Positions 34,193 through 45,000 of a stretch of DNA of 64,000 nt are shown in pieces. The stretch spans positions 53,339 through 117,338 of the forward strand of contig JANWXM010000010.1 of assembly GCA_025055285.1 (NCBI GenBank), written 5' to 3'. This DNA is from Saprospiraceae bacterium (GTDB lineage Bacteria; Bacteroidota; Bacteroidia; Chitinophagales; Saprospiraceae). Within the stretch, counting starts at the first letter, position 1. Each line of letters starts with the position of its first letter. The notes below the pieces were generated by a model. The model was given only the letters and a program-made list of their open reading frames with translations. It made no database searches and had not been told where the DNA came from. Both the position numbers and the translations under genes were made by a program.

Positions 34193-35143
34193 GTGCTGCG
34201 CTTTGAACAGATAGAAAGATACCTTGCTGGCAAGATGCCACCTGATGAGCGCCAGCTTTTCGAGGCCGAGATGGCCCAAAATGCTGAATTAGAGGCTTTG
34301 GTCAACCAGCATCGTTTGGAGCGAATTGGCCTAGAGCTGCTCGTCGAAAAGGATTTGCGCGCAAAAATGCAAGCATGGGACCGAGAGACGGAACTCTTGC
34401 GGCAGCTTCAACCCAAGCGGGCTGCTAGGCGCCCTTTATACATGATGTTGCGCGCTGCTGCCTTGATAGCCGTTCTTGTCCTAGGTTACTGGTGGTTGCG
34501 CGAGCGCGCGTCTGATGAGCCCGCACCTCAATCCAACATCGTTCAGACGCAGCCTAAATCTCAAAAACGGCCCTCGGAGAAAAGCAAGCCTAGGATTCAA
34601 CCAGACAAATTTGAAACACCAACTACTTCTGGTGAGATGGCTCAGCACGAGCTGCCCTCCAATGCCATCGAGGAGATGCAACCCGGGAGCTCTGCTGTAG
34701 ACTATGCTGCCCTTGCTGACGAGTTCTTCGTTGAGCGCGATTTCTTGCCTCCTAGCGGCGTGAAGAGCGGTTCAAGAAGTTACCTAGAAGGTCTAAGAAG
34801 CTTACAAAGTGGTCATTATCAGGATGTGATTGCTTCTTTCAGACCTGAACTTTCGCCAGTGCCCACTGCCGAAGAAATGCTTCAGCAAGAGCTCTTGGCT
34901 GTCGCCTACTTCAAAAATGGCCAGTACGCCGAGGCGGAGATGGCTTTCCGCCGCATCGCTAGCAGTGGGCTGCAGCCTTATGCGCAGCGTGCAGAGTGGG
35001 GGATCGTACTGGCTATTCTCAAACAAATGCCTCAGCGTCAAAGTGCTCTGAAGGCTGCACTAGAAGCTATTTCTGCGCAGCACCCATTCTACGCAAAAGC
35101 TCAGTACTTGAGAGAGCGCCTGCAAACTGAGCTCAGCAACTAA
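34193..35143 (+). CDS. Membrane anti-sigma-like protein with periplasmic TPR-like part
   Basis: The product has 316 residues starting at GTG. Residues 1-80 are a charged helical cytosolic region (FEQIERYLAGKMPPDERQLF) of the length of an anti-sigma domain, with no zinc-binding HxxxCxxC motif. One membrane span lies at ~83-101 (AALIAVLVLGYWWL). The exported part has a Pro/Lys-rich linker and, from ~175, TPR-like helices (YAALADEFFVERDF ... QYAEAEMAFRRIASSGL). Partnership with the upstream sigma factor is inferred from position. Confidence 0.65.
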   Translation: MLRFEQIERYLAGKMPPDERQLFEAEMAQNAELEALVNQHRLERIGLELLVEKDLRAKMQAWDRETELLRQLQPKRAARRPLYMMLRAAALIAVLVLGYWWLRERASDEPAPQSNIVQTQPKSQKRPSEKSKPRIQPDKFETPTTSGEMAQHELPSNAIEEMQPGSSAVDYAALADEFFVERDFLPPSGVKSGSRSYLEGLRSLQSGHYQDVIASFRPELSPVPTAEEMLQQELLAVAYFKNGQYAEAEMAFRRIASSGLQPYAQRAEWGIVLAILKQMPQRQSALKAALEAISAQHPFYAKAQYLRERLQTELSN

Positions 35144-35192
35144 AAAGTAGCACGGTCTATCGCCCAGTGCCCAACAAAAGGCTATCTGCCCT

Positions 35193-35200
35193 TACCTTTG
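35193..35200 (+). promoter_or_regulatory. TAnnTTTG promoter box for truncated mutA
   Basis: TACCTTTG 18 bases ahead of the ATG at 35219. The TTG at 35198, used by the ORF track, falls inside the box. Confidence 0.6.
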
Positions 35201-35218
35201 CCTTCTGTAGCTGCGCAT

Positions 35219-36379
35219 ATGAGTTTACCTGAAGACTTTTTTGCAGATTTCCCGCCAGTTAGCAAAGCAGAATGGCTAGAGCGGATTGCTAAAGACCTCA
35301 AAGGCAAAGCCGTAGAAGACCTGTACTGGCAACTTAGCGATGAGTTGCGCATAGACCCCTTCGCTCACCCTGACGACCAACCGCAACCTCCCTTGCCTTT
35401 GAGTGAAGAGGTGCACCATTGGTCTATTAACGAAGATGTTGAGCAAGCCAATCCACAAGCAGCCAATCAGCAGGCATTAGAGGCGTTGGCCTTTGGCGCG
35501 GAAAGCATATCCTTCACTCTTTTGGACTTAGGGCAATTATCCACTCTTACTGAAAACATCTATTTAGATTACATTGAATTAAACTTCAGCGGCCAAGCGG
35601 TAGATGCTGCTCCGGCTGCTGTGTTGCATAACCTAGGAGAGGAAGCCCAGCGACGCGCAATACCTACTAACCGCTTACGAGGTGCACTCTATTACGACCC
35701 TTTGGCGCGCTCAAGGCCCGTCGACTGGCGTTATCTGAGCGATTTGGTGGCTTATGCGCGCGAGGCCTTTCCTGGCTATCGCGTCCTGAGCGTAAACGGA
35801 GGCTCGACGTACGTGGGCCCTGCTCAAGTTGTGCAAGAGCTAACTCGCCTGCTTCAGCGCGGAAATGAGTACTTGCGCCAGGGAGCCGAGCGCGGTATTG
35901 ACCCGGCAGCCCTCGCTGCGCAAATGCAATTTTGCCTTGAGGTGGGCAAGAGCTACTATGTAGAAATTGCGCGCCTGCGCGCCTTTTGTTTATTGTGGTT
36001 AAATATTTTGCAGGCATGGCGCATTCCTTTAGAGTATCCAGTGCTCGACGTGCGCTTTGCACCTGCTGCTTATACAGAGGAATTGTATACCAACATGATC
36101 CGAGCGACGACGATGGCTATGTCCGCTGTATTAGGCGGAGCTCGGCGCCTTACGGTGTTGCCGTATGACGCGGGTCGTGAACACTTGGCAAAATCCCCTC
36201 AGACGTTTAGCCGGCGCATTGCCCGCAATGTTCAGCATTTGCTTAAATTGGAAAGTGGTTTCGCCGAATTAACCGACCCCGTGGCGGGCAGTTATTTTTT
36301 GGAGAAATTGACAGCTCAGTTGGCTACGCATGCGTGGAAAGCCTTCTCTCAAGCGGAGGGCTCTTTTTCAGGCATGTGA
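35219..36379 (+). pseudogene. mutA: Methylmalonyl-CoA mutase small subunit, C-terminally truncated
   Basis: From ATG 35219 the product has 386 residues. It follows the small-subunit mutase TIM barrel closely: start DFFADFPPVSKAEWLERIAKDLKG, then LSVNGGSTYVGPAQVV, NMIRATTMAMSAVLGGA, FSRRIARNVQHLLKLES and DPVAGSYFLEKLT. Full small subunits run ~450 residues (Bacteroidota short form) to over 600, so the barrel end is missing: it stops at AEGSFSGM. No frame after the stop continues the homology, and the large subunit mutB does not follow. Likely a decaying or rearranged remnant of the propionate/succinate interconversion enzyme, though it still has an intact promoter and reading frame. Confidence 0.75.
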
Positions 36380-36677
36380 AAAGTTTTCCTCGTCCTGAAC
36401 ATGCCTTGGCCAGTGTACTGCTAGCGTGCTCGACTTTTCTTGACGAGGTGTCGAGATATTCTTGCTCGGCTCTAGCGACAAAGAACTCCCTCCGATAAAC
36501 CTAAAGGCCGCAGGAAGTAGATAAAGAATTTTTTGGTCATAAACTGACCAAGCAAATACTCTCTGTTGAAACGGTTGTTTGACTGTTTCACACGGGAGCA
36601 GGCATACTAAGCGTCCCATAAAAACCCACGTAAACAAGTGGCGCAGGGCGAGATCACCTCTCCTCATTGAACTTTCT

Positions 36678-36742
36678 GACAAACAACACATCACAGAGAA
36701 AGGTCTAGAGCAACACAGCAAGCTTTCGAGAACAAGAGCTTT
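36678..36742 (-). repeat. Degenerate dispersed intergenic repeat, copy A
   Basis: On the minus strand AAAGCTCTT is followed ~50 bases later by ATGTGTTGTTTGTC. Similar pairs occur at 41898-41959 and 50566-50647. Identified by hand alignment only. Confidence 0.35.
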
Positions 36743-36821
36743 CACGGCACAGGTCAGATGCTACCGCTCCATGCCGCCTACACGAGACCTCAAAAATATT
36801 AATTGGGAAGCCAGCCTTGCG

Positions 36822-37010
36822 CTGTAGCCTGAGCTTTAAAGAAGCGACCCTTAGAGCTGCCCGTTGGACGTCTTAGCATCAGACGGTCAGCGCGCCGTTT
36901 GTACCCGGCGATGTTTTGTTGCTTGCGCTCGAAAGCGACAATTTCATTCAATAAACGCTCTTTGACAGCGCCTCGTTGAAAGGGCTTTTCTAAGGGTTGG
37001 TATTTAAGGT
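36822..37010 (-). pseudogene. Possible gene fragment of unknown family
   Basis: On the minus strand the ORF that includes KERLLNEIVAFERKQQNI and ADRLMLRRPTGSSKG has codon usage like genuine genes of the window (GTC GCT TTC GAG CGC AAG). The long ORF extends into the start of the adhesin gene, which is unlikely, and no in-frame ATG of its own is visible, so it looks like a fragment. No family recognised. Confidence 0.3.
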
Positions 37011-37130
37011 AAAGCAGCTGTTTCGTCCATGAGACGTGTAGTTTTTTATAAAAATATCTATTTTTCCGCCCGCTTTTGCTCGGACGCGATAATTGCGTGT
37101 TTTTTATCACAATTAAAAATATTTCTGTGT

Positions 37131-40100
37131 ATGAAACAACGTCTACTATGCTGTTTAATAGGGAGTTTGTTAGGATTTGGCCCATTATTAGGGCAATTGC
37201 CAAATGGAAGCACGGCGCCTAATTTTACCGTGGTGGACATCAACGGCAACTCCCACACATTGTATACCCTGCTCGATCAGGGCAAAACGGTGTACATAGA
37301 CTTCTTCGCTACGTGGTGTGGTCCTTGTTGGAATTACCATAATTCTCATGCGCTTCATCAAATTTGGGAACAATACGGCCCTCCAGGTACTAATGAGGCT
37401 TTCGTTCTCATGATCGAGGGCGATTGTAACACGAACACAGCATGTATCAACAATCCGCCAGCGTGCAATGCCAGCACTCAAGGGAACTGGGCAACTGGAA
37501 CGCCTTTTCCTATTGCCGACAATTGCAGCGTTCGAGCGCAATACCAAGTGACCTATTACCCTACTATTTATATGGTATGCCCGGCCGACCGAAAGATTTA
37601 CCTCGTAGGCCAACAACCAGCATCTGGGTTATGGGCAGCGCGCAGCGCGTATTGTCCACCTCTAGCAGTGAACGTAACCGTGACTAATGTGCAGCACGTC
37701 CGTTGCTATGGCACCAGCACTGGCTCGATTTCGATTACGGCTTCGGGCGGCAGCCCTCCGTATACTTACCAATGGTCGAACGGAGCGACTACGCAAAACC
37801 TCACTAATATTCCAGCAGGTGTATATACGTGCACAGTCACGAATGCTCAAGGGTGGACAGGTACTACTGGCCCCATTACTGTAGAAGATCCTCCAGCACC
37901 GCTTGATTTACAGATTGTTCAAGTAACACCAGTAGGTTGCCAAGGAGTCTTAGGCAGCATTGAGGTTGCCTCTTCTGGCGGCTGGAGTAATCACGTTTAC
38001 GCTTGGAGTAACGGTAAGACGGGAACAAAGGTAGAGGGACTAACGGCGGGAACATATACCTGCACGGTTACCGATCAGCGCGGTTGCACAAAGACGGTTA
38101 CTCAGGTCATGCCTCCACCTACCAATCCAACAGTCTCTATAGCACCACCTGGAGTCATCACCTGTGCTGTGCCCAGGATTCAGCTACAAGGTTCAGCGTC
38201 AGGTGGTTATAGTAATTCGTATTCGTATCAATGGACGGCTTCAGGAGGAGGTAACATTGTTTCGGGGGCGAATACGCCTACGCCTGTAGTTAATGCGCCA
38301 GGCGTTTACATTCTTCAGGTGACGGAGGAAGTGACTAAATGCCGAGGATTAGCTACAACAATTGTCACTGCAAATACTACTTTGCCTGACGCGAATGCAG
38401 GCCCTGACACCAACGTTACCTGTTTGGTTCCCAAGATAAAGCTGCAAGGAACAGCATCGACAGGCTCCAATTTCTTCTATGTGTGGAGCACCTACGGCGG
38501 CGGCCGCATCGTCTCGGGAGATAGTACCTTGACGCCGCTGATTGATTCAGGCGGCTACTACGTCCTCCGCGTTACAAACACGATTAACGGCTGCGTGCGA
38601 CGCGATACTGTATACGTTGCTCCAAAGAATTTGCCTCCTAAAGTAACTATTTCCCACGGCCCAATTAATTGCACGGCACCAACAGTAACTTTAAATACGA
38701 CCACAAGTGCTTCTAAACCTTCGTTTTCTTGGACGGGGCCCAACGATTTTACTTCTACCGAGCAAAGTCCGACGGTGTCTGTTGTGGGAGTGTATGCCCT
38801 TGCTGTACTAGACTCTGCTACAGGCTGCTTAAGGCGAGACACTACAGTGGTTCGCATAGACACCATTCTGCCTAGTGTTGAGGCTACGGGAGGAAAATTC
38901 ACTTGTGTGGTAGACTCCATTGTTTTGAATGCGGAGACACAGTCTAGTCGCGTGGTTTATGCGTGGACAGGGCCTGAAGATTTTGAAAGCGATGCCTCCA
39001 ATCCTGTCGTCAGGGTGGCGGGCGCCTACGTCCTCATGGTCACCGATACAGTTAATGGATGCATATCCACGGATACTGCATGGGTACTTTACGATACTCT
39101 CCCTCCTGCTGCAAGTGCGACGGCTCCCAGCGCGCTTAATTGCAATACTTTTCAAGTCACGCTGGACGGAACAGCTTCAGCGCAGGGAACACATTTTAAC
39201 TATCTATGGACAACACCGGACGGGCACATTGTTTCGGGCGACACCACCTTACAGCCTGTGGTGGACGCGGCAGGCACATATGTCCTTCTCGTTACCGACA
39301 ATGCGCGAGGTTGTACGGCCACAGCTAGTATCCAAGTAATTCAGCGTCAGCCTGTTATTGCCGAAGCGGAACAGTATCAGGCAGTCTCTTGCTCTGGCGG
39401 TAACGATGGCAGTGCCGTGGTGCAGGCTAGCGGCGGCAGCGGTGAGTTCTCCTTCTTGTGGAGCACAGGTGAAGAAACTGCTCAAGCAACTAACCTCGCT
39501 GCCGGCACATACACTGTAATTGTCACCGATACGGAGGGCTGCAGTGCTGTTGCAAGCGTAACCGTTCATCAACCTCCTGCACTAAACCTGCAGGTTTCCG
39601 CTACGCCGCAATCAGCAGCTGACGTCAATGACGGTAGCGCTATTGTTCAGCCTTCCGGGGGTACAGGGAACTATACTTATCAGTGGAGCAACGGAGAAAC
39701 CACGCCGACCATTGCCAATCTTGCGCCAGGCATATATACAGTTGTGGTCACCGATGAAAATGGCTGTACAGCATCGCAATCCGTAGTAGTCAACGCTTTT
39801 GACTGTACCCTTGATGCTGTTGCTACGTACACAAATGTCACGTGTTTTGGTGCTCGCGATGGCACCGCTCGAATTCTTGTCAGCGGCGCAAATGAGCCCG
39901 TCCGTTACACGTGGAGCCATGGAGCAAATACTGCCGAAGTAAGTCAGCTCAGCCCAGGTACCTATACTGTTCAGGTGTTGGACAATGCCAACTGTGCTGA
40001 TGTGCTGCAAATTACGATTACTCAGCCTGAACGTCTGATCGCAAATGCCTCAGCCACAGGAGAAACTTTTGTGGGCGGAAAGGATGGCACGGCTGTCGCC

Positions 40101-41699
40101 AATCCTACAGGCGGTACGGGCTCCTATACTTTCCTCTGGAGCAATGGCGAGACGACAAAAAGCCTTAGTGGGCTGTCGCCTGGAGTATATACTGTTACTG
40201 TTACGGATGAAAATGGCTGTACAACAGTACAATCGGTTACTGTCAATCCGTACGGATGCACTTTGAGTGCTCTGCCTGTAGCCACTCATGTACGATGCTT
40301 TGGCCAAAAAGACGGCGTCATTTCCGTGCAGCTAGGAGGCGGCACACCTCCTTACACCTATGCGTGGAGCACGGGCGAGAGCTCGCCCTCTATCCAAAAC
40401 TTGGGCCCAGGCAGCTATGCGGTTTCTATAGTAGATGCAAAGGGCTGTGCGCTAGTCGTCGAAGCAGCCATCGAGGAGCCCGAGCCGCTGGCCATAGAGG
40501 CTGAGGTGGCCCATCCGCTGTGTGCACACGAACCTACAGGTGCAATTCGGACGACAGCGTCCGGCGGTGTGGGAGCTTATACCTACACTTGGAGTACAGG
40601 GCATCAGGGCAGCGAGATTGAGGGCATTCCCGCTGGCACTTATGTGCTAGAGGTGAGCGATGCCAATGGGTGCACGGCAACGGCTGCATACACCCTCTCT
40701 GTGGCTGATGCTGAACCACCCGTTATTGTGGTGCAAAACACCACACTGGAGTTGGGCGCTGATGGAGTAGTGGCTGTGTCTTTAAGTGAATTGAAAGCTG
40801 TGGTTAGCGATAATTGTGCTGTAGACCGCGTAACGATTGAGCCAACGGTCTTCGATTGTTCCAATCAGGGCCGACAGAAAGTAACTGTTATGGCTTTTGA
40901 CAACAACGGCAATATTACTGTTTTAGAGGAGTTTGTGGATGTCGTAGACCGCACGGCACCGGTTGTATCCTGCCCGGCCGATATGAGGGCTTGCTGGTAT
41001 GATAATACTGTCCAGTATGCGGCACCGGTTGCTCAGGATAATTGCCTATCTGCTGGTGGCGTTTGGAATCTGGAGGAGGGCCTGCCGAGTGGGTCAGCAT
41101 TTCCGGTAGGAAAAACTACACAAACTTACACCTACACCGATGCGGCGGGTAACACGGGTCGCTGTTCGTTCAGCGTAACTATCACGCCACCTATTGAAGT
41201 GCCTGCTCCTGTGGTCACTCACGACGTTGGCACCCAGTTTATAGGAGCCATTGACATCTCGCCAGTTGGAGGCACGCCACCCTATCATTTCCGATGGACG
41301 AATGCCCAAGGCGATGTCGTGGGCACGAACGAAGACCTAAGAAACATTTCAGCAGGTCGTTACAGCGTTGAGATTCGCGATGCCGATGGCTGCGCAGTAA
41401 CCGTGCGCGATATTTCGGTAGATGATCTGGTGCGCGTACGCGAACCAGAGTGGATGCAAGGTCTCGTGTTGCGGCCCAACCCGACGAGTGGTATTGCCGA
41501 ATTAGTGCTATTGCAGCCTGCCCCTGCTGATGCGGAAGTTGCTCTTGTTGACGCTACGGGCCGCCTGATTTATGCCGAGCGCCTGAGCCATCAGCGTGTT
41601 TGGCGCCTAGATGCCACTCACCTACCGGAGGGCGTGTATTGGCTTCGTCTGCGTTCATCGCAGGGCATAGGTATCCGAAAGGTCGTGGTAGCACGTTAA
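37131..41699 (+). CDS. Secreted thioredoxin-domain protein with SprB-like repeats and T9SS signal
   Basis: From ATG 37131 the product has 1522 residues with a signal peptide. Residues ~25-180 form a TlpA-like thioredoxin domain with a CGPCW active site. Then come two SprB-type repeats, five Ig/PKD-like beta domains with paired cysteines, six more SprB repeats (pattern GSxxVxxSGGxxxYTYxWSNGxTT...AGTYTVTVTD), two HYR-like segments, one last SprB repeat and a type-A T9SS domain (VLRPNPTSGIAELVL). SprB repeats mediate surface movement and adhesion in gliding Bacteroidota. A redox-active head on an adhesin is unusual. Longer upstream ORF start at 37029 is rejected. Confidence 0.88.
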   Translation: MKQRLLCCLIGSLLGFGPLLGQLPNGSTAPNFTVVDINGNSHTLYTLLDQGKTVYIDFFATWCGPCWNYHNSHALHQIWEQYGPPGTNEAFVLMIEGDCNTNTACINNPPACNASTQGNWATGTPFPIADNCSVRAQYQVTYYPTIYMVCPADRKIYLVGQQPASGLWAARSAYCPPLAVNVTVTNVQHVRCYGTSTGSISITASGGSPPYTYQWSNGATTQNLTNIPAGVYTCTVTNAQGWTGTTGPITVEDPPAPLDLQIVQVTPVGCQGVLGSIEVASSGGWSNHVYAWSNGKTGTKVEGLTAGTYTCTVTDQRGCTKTVTQVMPPPTNPTVSIAPPGVITCAVPRIQLQGSASGGYSNSYSYQWTASGGGNIVSGANTPTPVVNAPGVYILQVTEEVTKCRGLATTIVTANTTLPDANAGPDTNVTCLVPKIKLQGTASTGSNFFYVWSTYGGGRIVSGDSTLTPLIDSGGYYVLRVTNTINGCVRRDTVYVAPKNLPPKVTISHGPINCTAPTVTLNTTTSASKPSFSWTGPNDFTSTEQSPTVSVVGVYALAVLDSATGCLRRDTTVVRIDTILPSVEATGGKFTCVVDSIVLNAETQSSRVVYAWTGPEDFESDASNPVVRVAGAYVLMVTDTVNGCISTDTAWVLYDTLPPAASATAPSALNCNTFQVTLDGTASAQGTHFNYLWTTPDGHIVSGDTTLQPVVDAAGTYVLLVTDNARGCTATASIQVIQRQPVIAEAEQYQAVSCSGGNDGSAVVQASGGSGEFSFLWSTGEETAQATNLAAGTYTVIVTDTEGCSAVASVTVHQPPALNLQVSATPQSAADVNDGSAIVQPSGGTGNYTYQWSNGETTPTIANLAPGIYTVVVTDENGCTASQSVVVNAFDCTLDAVATYTNVTCFGARDGTARILVSGANEPVRYTWSHGANTAEVSQLSPGTYTVQVLDNANCADVLQITITQPERLIANASATGETFVGGKDGTAVANPTGGTGSYTFLWSNGETTKSLSGLSPGVYTVTVTDENGCTTVQSVTVNPYGCTLSALPVATHVRCFGQKDGVISVQLGGGTPPYTYAWSTGESSPSIQNLGPGSYAVSIVDAKGCALVVEAAIEEPEPLAIEAEVAHPLCAHEPTGAIRTTASGGVGAYTYTWSTGHQGSEIEGIPAGTYVLEVSDANGCTATAAYTLSVADAEPPVIVVQNTTLELGADGVVAVSLSELKAVVSDNCAVDRVTIEPTVFDCSNQGRQKVTVMAFDNNGNITVLEEFVDVVDRTAPVVSCPADMRACWYDNTVQYAAPVAQDNCLSAGGVWNLEEGLPSGSAFPVGKTTQTYTYTDAAGNTGRCSFSVTITPPIEVPAPVVTHDVGTQFIGAIDISPVGGTPPYHFRWTNAQGDVVGTNEDLRNISAGRYSVEIRDADGCAVTVRDISVDDLVRVREPEWMQGLVLRPNPTSGIAELVLLQPAPADAEVALVDATGRLIYAERLSHQRVWRLDATHLPEGVYWLRLRSSQGIGIRKVVVAR

Positions 41700-41723
41700 G
41701 CGCTTTGCACCCTCGAAAAAATT

Positions 41724-41768
41724 AGAGACCTTGCGGCCACTGACGGCTTTGCGAGGTCTCTAATTTTA
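41724..41768 (+). terminator. Terminator of the thioredoxin/SprB adhesin gene
   Basis: AGAGACCTTGC and GCGAGGTCTCT pair over 11 positions with one wobble, followed by AATTTTAT. It lies 25 bases after the stop codon. Confidence 0.75.
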
Positions 41769-41897
41769 TACCTGATCTCACGCAGACGACCTAGAACGCC
41801 GTTTGCCAAAGGTTGCACCGCTCTGACCATTCTGTAATTGTCCGATTTATCAAGTAGAACAGCGCAAGACTACCTCACCATCTGATTTACCATCTCA

Positions 41898-41959
41898 ACA
41901 AACAGCACATCGCGAAGGAATGCCCACGGCAAGTGGAGGGTTTGTTAGTAAAAGGGAGC
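41898..41959 (-). repeat. Degenerate dispersed intergenic repeat, copy B
   Basis: Minus strand GCTCCCTTTTAC followed by CCTTCGCGATGTGCTGTTTGT. Compare copies A and C. Confidence 0.35.
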
Positions 41960-42086
41960 ATCTGAGGGTAGACGCTTCAACCAATCAGCTTAGACGCTGA
42001 TAAGACGCTCTACTCCAAGGGTGCGTGACGTCAGTTTGCAGATAAGTTGCTCCTTCTTGTTCTTGTTTAAGAGCTCGTAAGGTTTG

Positions 42087-45000
42087 CTAGCGATTGTTCC
42101 CGCCACCTGAGCCTGAGGAAGTGCGCTGTTTTCGGATTTCTTCTTGAAGCCGCTGCAATTCAGCTTGAGCGCGTTGGATTTCGGCTTGTAGCGCTTGAAG
42201 TTGTTGCTGAGCGCGTTCGATTTCTTGTTGTTTTTGAACGAGCTCCTGTTGTTTCTGGCCGATTTTCTGTTGCTCTTCGCGAATTTTCTCGCCTACCTCA
42301 GCGCGAATGCGAGCGATTTCGGCTGCGCTCTCTTGGCGGGCAGTTTGCACAGCTTGGGCGGCCTCTTTTTGAGCAGTAGCGGCTTCTTCTGCAGCGCGTT
42401 TGCGGGCCTCCTCGACCTCTGCGGCGTACTGCCTGCGTTTGTTTTCTGCTTCTTTGCGGGCGTTGGCAACCTCTTGAGCAGCTTGATTTCGGGCTTCTTC
42501 CATTTCGCGACGCGCGCGCTCTTGGGCCTCGCTCACCTCTCGGGCAAGGGCAGTTTTGCGCTCTTCGGCCTCGCGCCTAGCTTGAGTAATAGCCTCCAAG
42601 GCTTGCTGCTTAGCCATTGCTACTTCGCGAGCCGTTTGTTCTCTCGTTTTGGCTACTTCTGTTGCGGCTTCTTCTCTCGCCTCAGCAATGGCTTCGGCAC
42701 TTTCTTGACGGGCGCGAGCGGCATTTTCTCGAGCAGCTTTGATTTCTTCTGCAGCCTGTTGATTGGCGGCTGCAATTTCTTGCGCCGCACGCTCGCGAGC
42801 GGCAGCGAGTTCGGCAGCTAGGCGCTGGCGCTCTTCTGCCGCGCGCTCGCGAGCGAGGCGGATGCTATCGGCCTCTGCACCGCGAATAGCTGCAATGATT
42901 TGAGCACTCTGACGCCTGGCTTCAGCAATAGCATTGGCTGATTCTTCTTGCGCACGCACAGCAGCTTCTCGGGCTGCAGCAATCTCTTGAGCAGCACGTT
43001 CGCGAGCAGCAGCAATCTCAGCAGCAGCCCGCTCTCGAGCAGCTTGAACCTCTTGGGCTGTGGCCTGGCTCATCTCTTGCTGCTTGCGGCGCGCTTCAGC
43101 AATAGCTGCGGCGGCTTCTTGTTGAATTTGTTGAATTCTCTGCTCGGCAATCTGCTTTGAGGCATTGATCTCTTCGGCGTATTTGCGCTGCGCCTCTTGT
43201 GCGCTCAAGTTAGCACCCTGCACACGCGCTAGGGCCTCTTCCTGCGCCTTTGCAATTTCTTGAGCAGCGCGTTCGCGGGCGCGCTGAACTTCTTCTGCGC
43301 TCTCCTGCTTTATTCGGGCCTCTTTTTCCTTGATAGCGATCAAAACTTTGTTGGTCTCTTCTTGGATTTTGGCAATTTCTTCGGCAGCGCGTTGACGGGC
43401 CAACTGCACAGCAGCAATTATGGAGTCGCGCTGCTGCTGAGCGCGTCTTTGAGCTTCTGCTATTGCGCGATTGGCCTCCTCCTGAATCTGCTGGACACTT
43501 TGAGCCGCTCGCTGGCGATTCTCGGCTACCTCCTTGGCAATGTTTGCTTTCTCTAACTCCGCTTGTTCGCGATGTAGCTGAACTTCGCGGCGAATGCGCT
43601 CAATCTCGTCGGCCGCTCGTTTTTTAGCTTCAGCCACCTCAAGAGCAAGCGCTTCTTTCTGTTTAGCAGTGCTTTCGCGCAAGTCAGCGAGCTCAGAGGC
43701 GCTGTTTTGTTCCAAAAGAGCTTTCTCCTGAGCTGCTTTGCGGCGCGCTTCAGACACTTCGTTGGCAATGCGTTGTTTCTCTAATACGGCGTTTTCTCGC
43801 ACTCGGGCCACTTCATTAGCAGATTCTTCGCGGACTTTGAGGATCTCATCGGCTGCTGCGCGTTTAGCTTCCTGGAGGTCTAAAATCGTCTTTTCCTTTT
43901 CCTGTTGAATGCGTTGGCGGGCTTCTGCAATAACGCGAGTATTCTCCTCTCGGATACGGCGCAGCTCTTCCTCAGCGTTCGCACGAGCCGTCGTGATCTC
44001 ATCGTTGTATTGAAGTTTTGATTGTTCGAGGCGCTCTTTGATTCGAGCAATTTCAGCGGCGGCATTCTCGCGCGCTTTTTGGACTTCTTCGGCAGCAGCA
44101 AGTCGAGCCTTTTGGATTTCTTCAGCAGCTTTTCGGCGTTCTTCCTCTACGTTCAAAAGTAGGCGCGCCGTAATGGAATCGGCCCGCTGTCGGCTTTCTG
44201 CAATGGCTGCTTGCGCTTCTGCTCGGGCGCGTTCGATTTCCGCTAAGCTGTTTTTGCGCGCTTCGAGCACTTCGTTGGCATATTCTAATTTTTTCTGATT
44301 TGCCGCTTCGCGTGCAGCTGCTACCTCTTGCTGGAGCTGGAGCTTGATGGCTTCGGCGCGATCGCGCTCTGCCTTTATCTCTGCCCGCACGGCTTCCTTC
44401 GTTTTCTCTAAGTCGCGTCTTAAGCTAACCAATTCTTCGTCGCTAACAGGCGCATTCGACGAGGTCGGTCGAGTACCTATAGGGACATTCCCTACCGAAG
44501 ATTTATCAGCACTTTTGTCGGCACTACCTTGAGCCGTAGAGCTAACCTTTCGCTCGACCTCTGCGCCAGGAGTATTTTTTACGGCGTTTTCCTCTAGAGC
44601 GTTGTGAAAGCAAACGCATAAGTTACGAAATTCACTCTGCCGATTGGGATTTACAGTGAACTTGTATTTCTGGCGTTCTACGAAGTTGATGAAGTGGATG
44701 TCTGTGATGGTGGTACTGGCCAACCAGCGCACTGCTTCCAAATCTAGACGAAGGTTATTGCGATGGGTAGGGACGTTACCGCCGACAACTTCGCCCAGCG
44801 AAATGAACTTGTACACTCGTTCTTTTCCGGTGAAATCTACGAAGACAACTTGGTCATCTTGATTCAGTTCTGTACCACCAATTGAAGTGACCCGGGCATA
44901 AATGCCCTTCTCATCGGTAAAAAAAGCGATACTATAGTTGTAACTGCCTCGCACTATCACTGTCACATTGTCGGTTCGGACTATTTGAACACCCGAAACT

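Larger units (their letters stand above)
36380..37130. other. Gene-poor region after mutA, probable rearrangement scar
   Basis: The sequence carries a copy of a degenerate repeat (36678-36742) and, at its right end, a minus-strand coding-like stretch (36820-37010). The plus-strand ORFs here look unnatural. The region follows a truncated gene and separates it from an adhesin, consistent with deletion or insertion decay. Confidence 0.5.
41700..42086. other. 387-base convergent gap holding a terminator and repeat copy B
   Basis: Contains the terminator after the adhesin gene (41724-41768) and degenerate repeat copy B (41898-41959). No gene recognised. Confidence 0.45.

Noticed and set aside
36368-36745. 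Minus-strand ORF of 125 residues after mutA
   Set aside because: Cys/Ser-rich composition without family resemblance and overlap with the mutA 3' end; more likely decayed sequence.
36799-37203. Whole minus-strand ORF of 134 residues as an intact gene
   Set aside because: The long form overlaps the start of the adhesin gene; only the shorter internal stretch looks coding, so it is listed as a possible fragment.
42195-44862. Several plus-strand ORFs within the coiled-coil gene
   Set aside because: They are Leu/Ser-rich shadows produced by the Ala/Glu/Arg codon repeats of the minus-strand gene.
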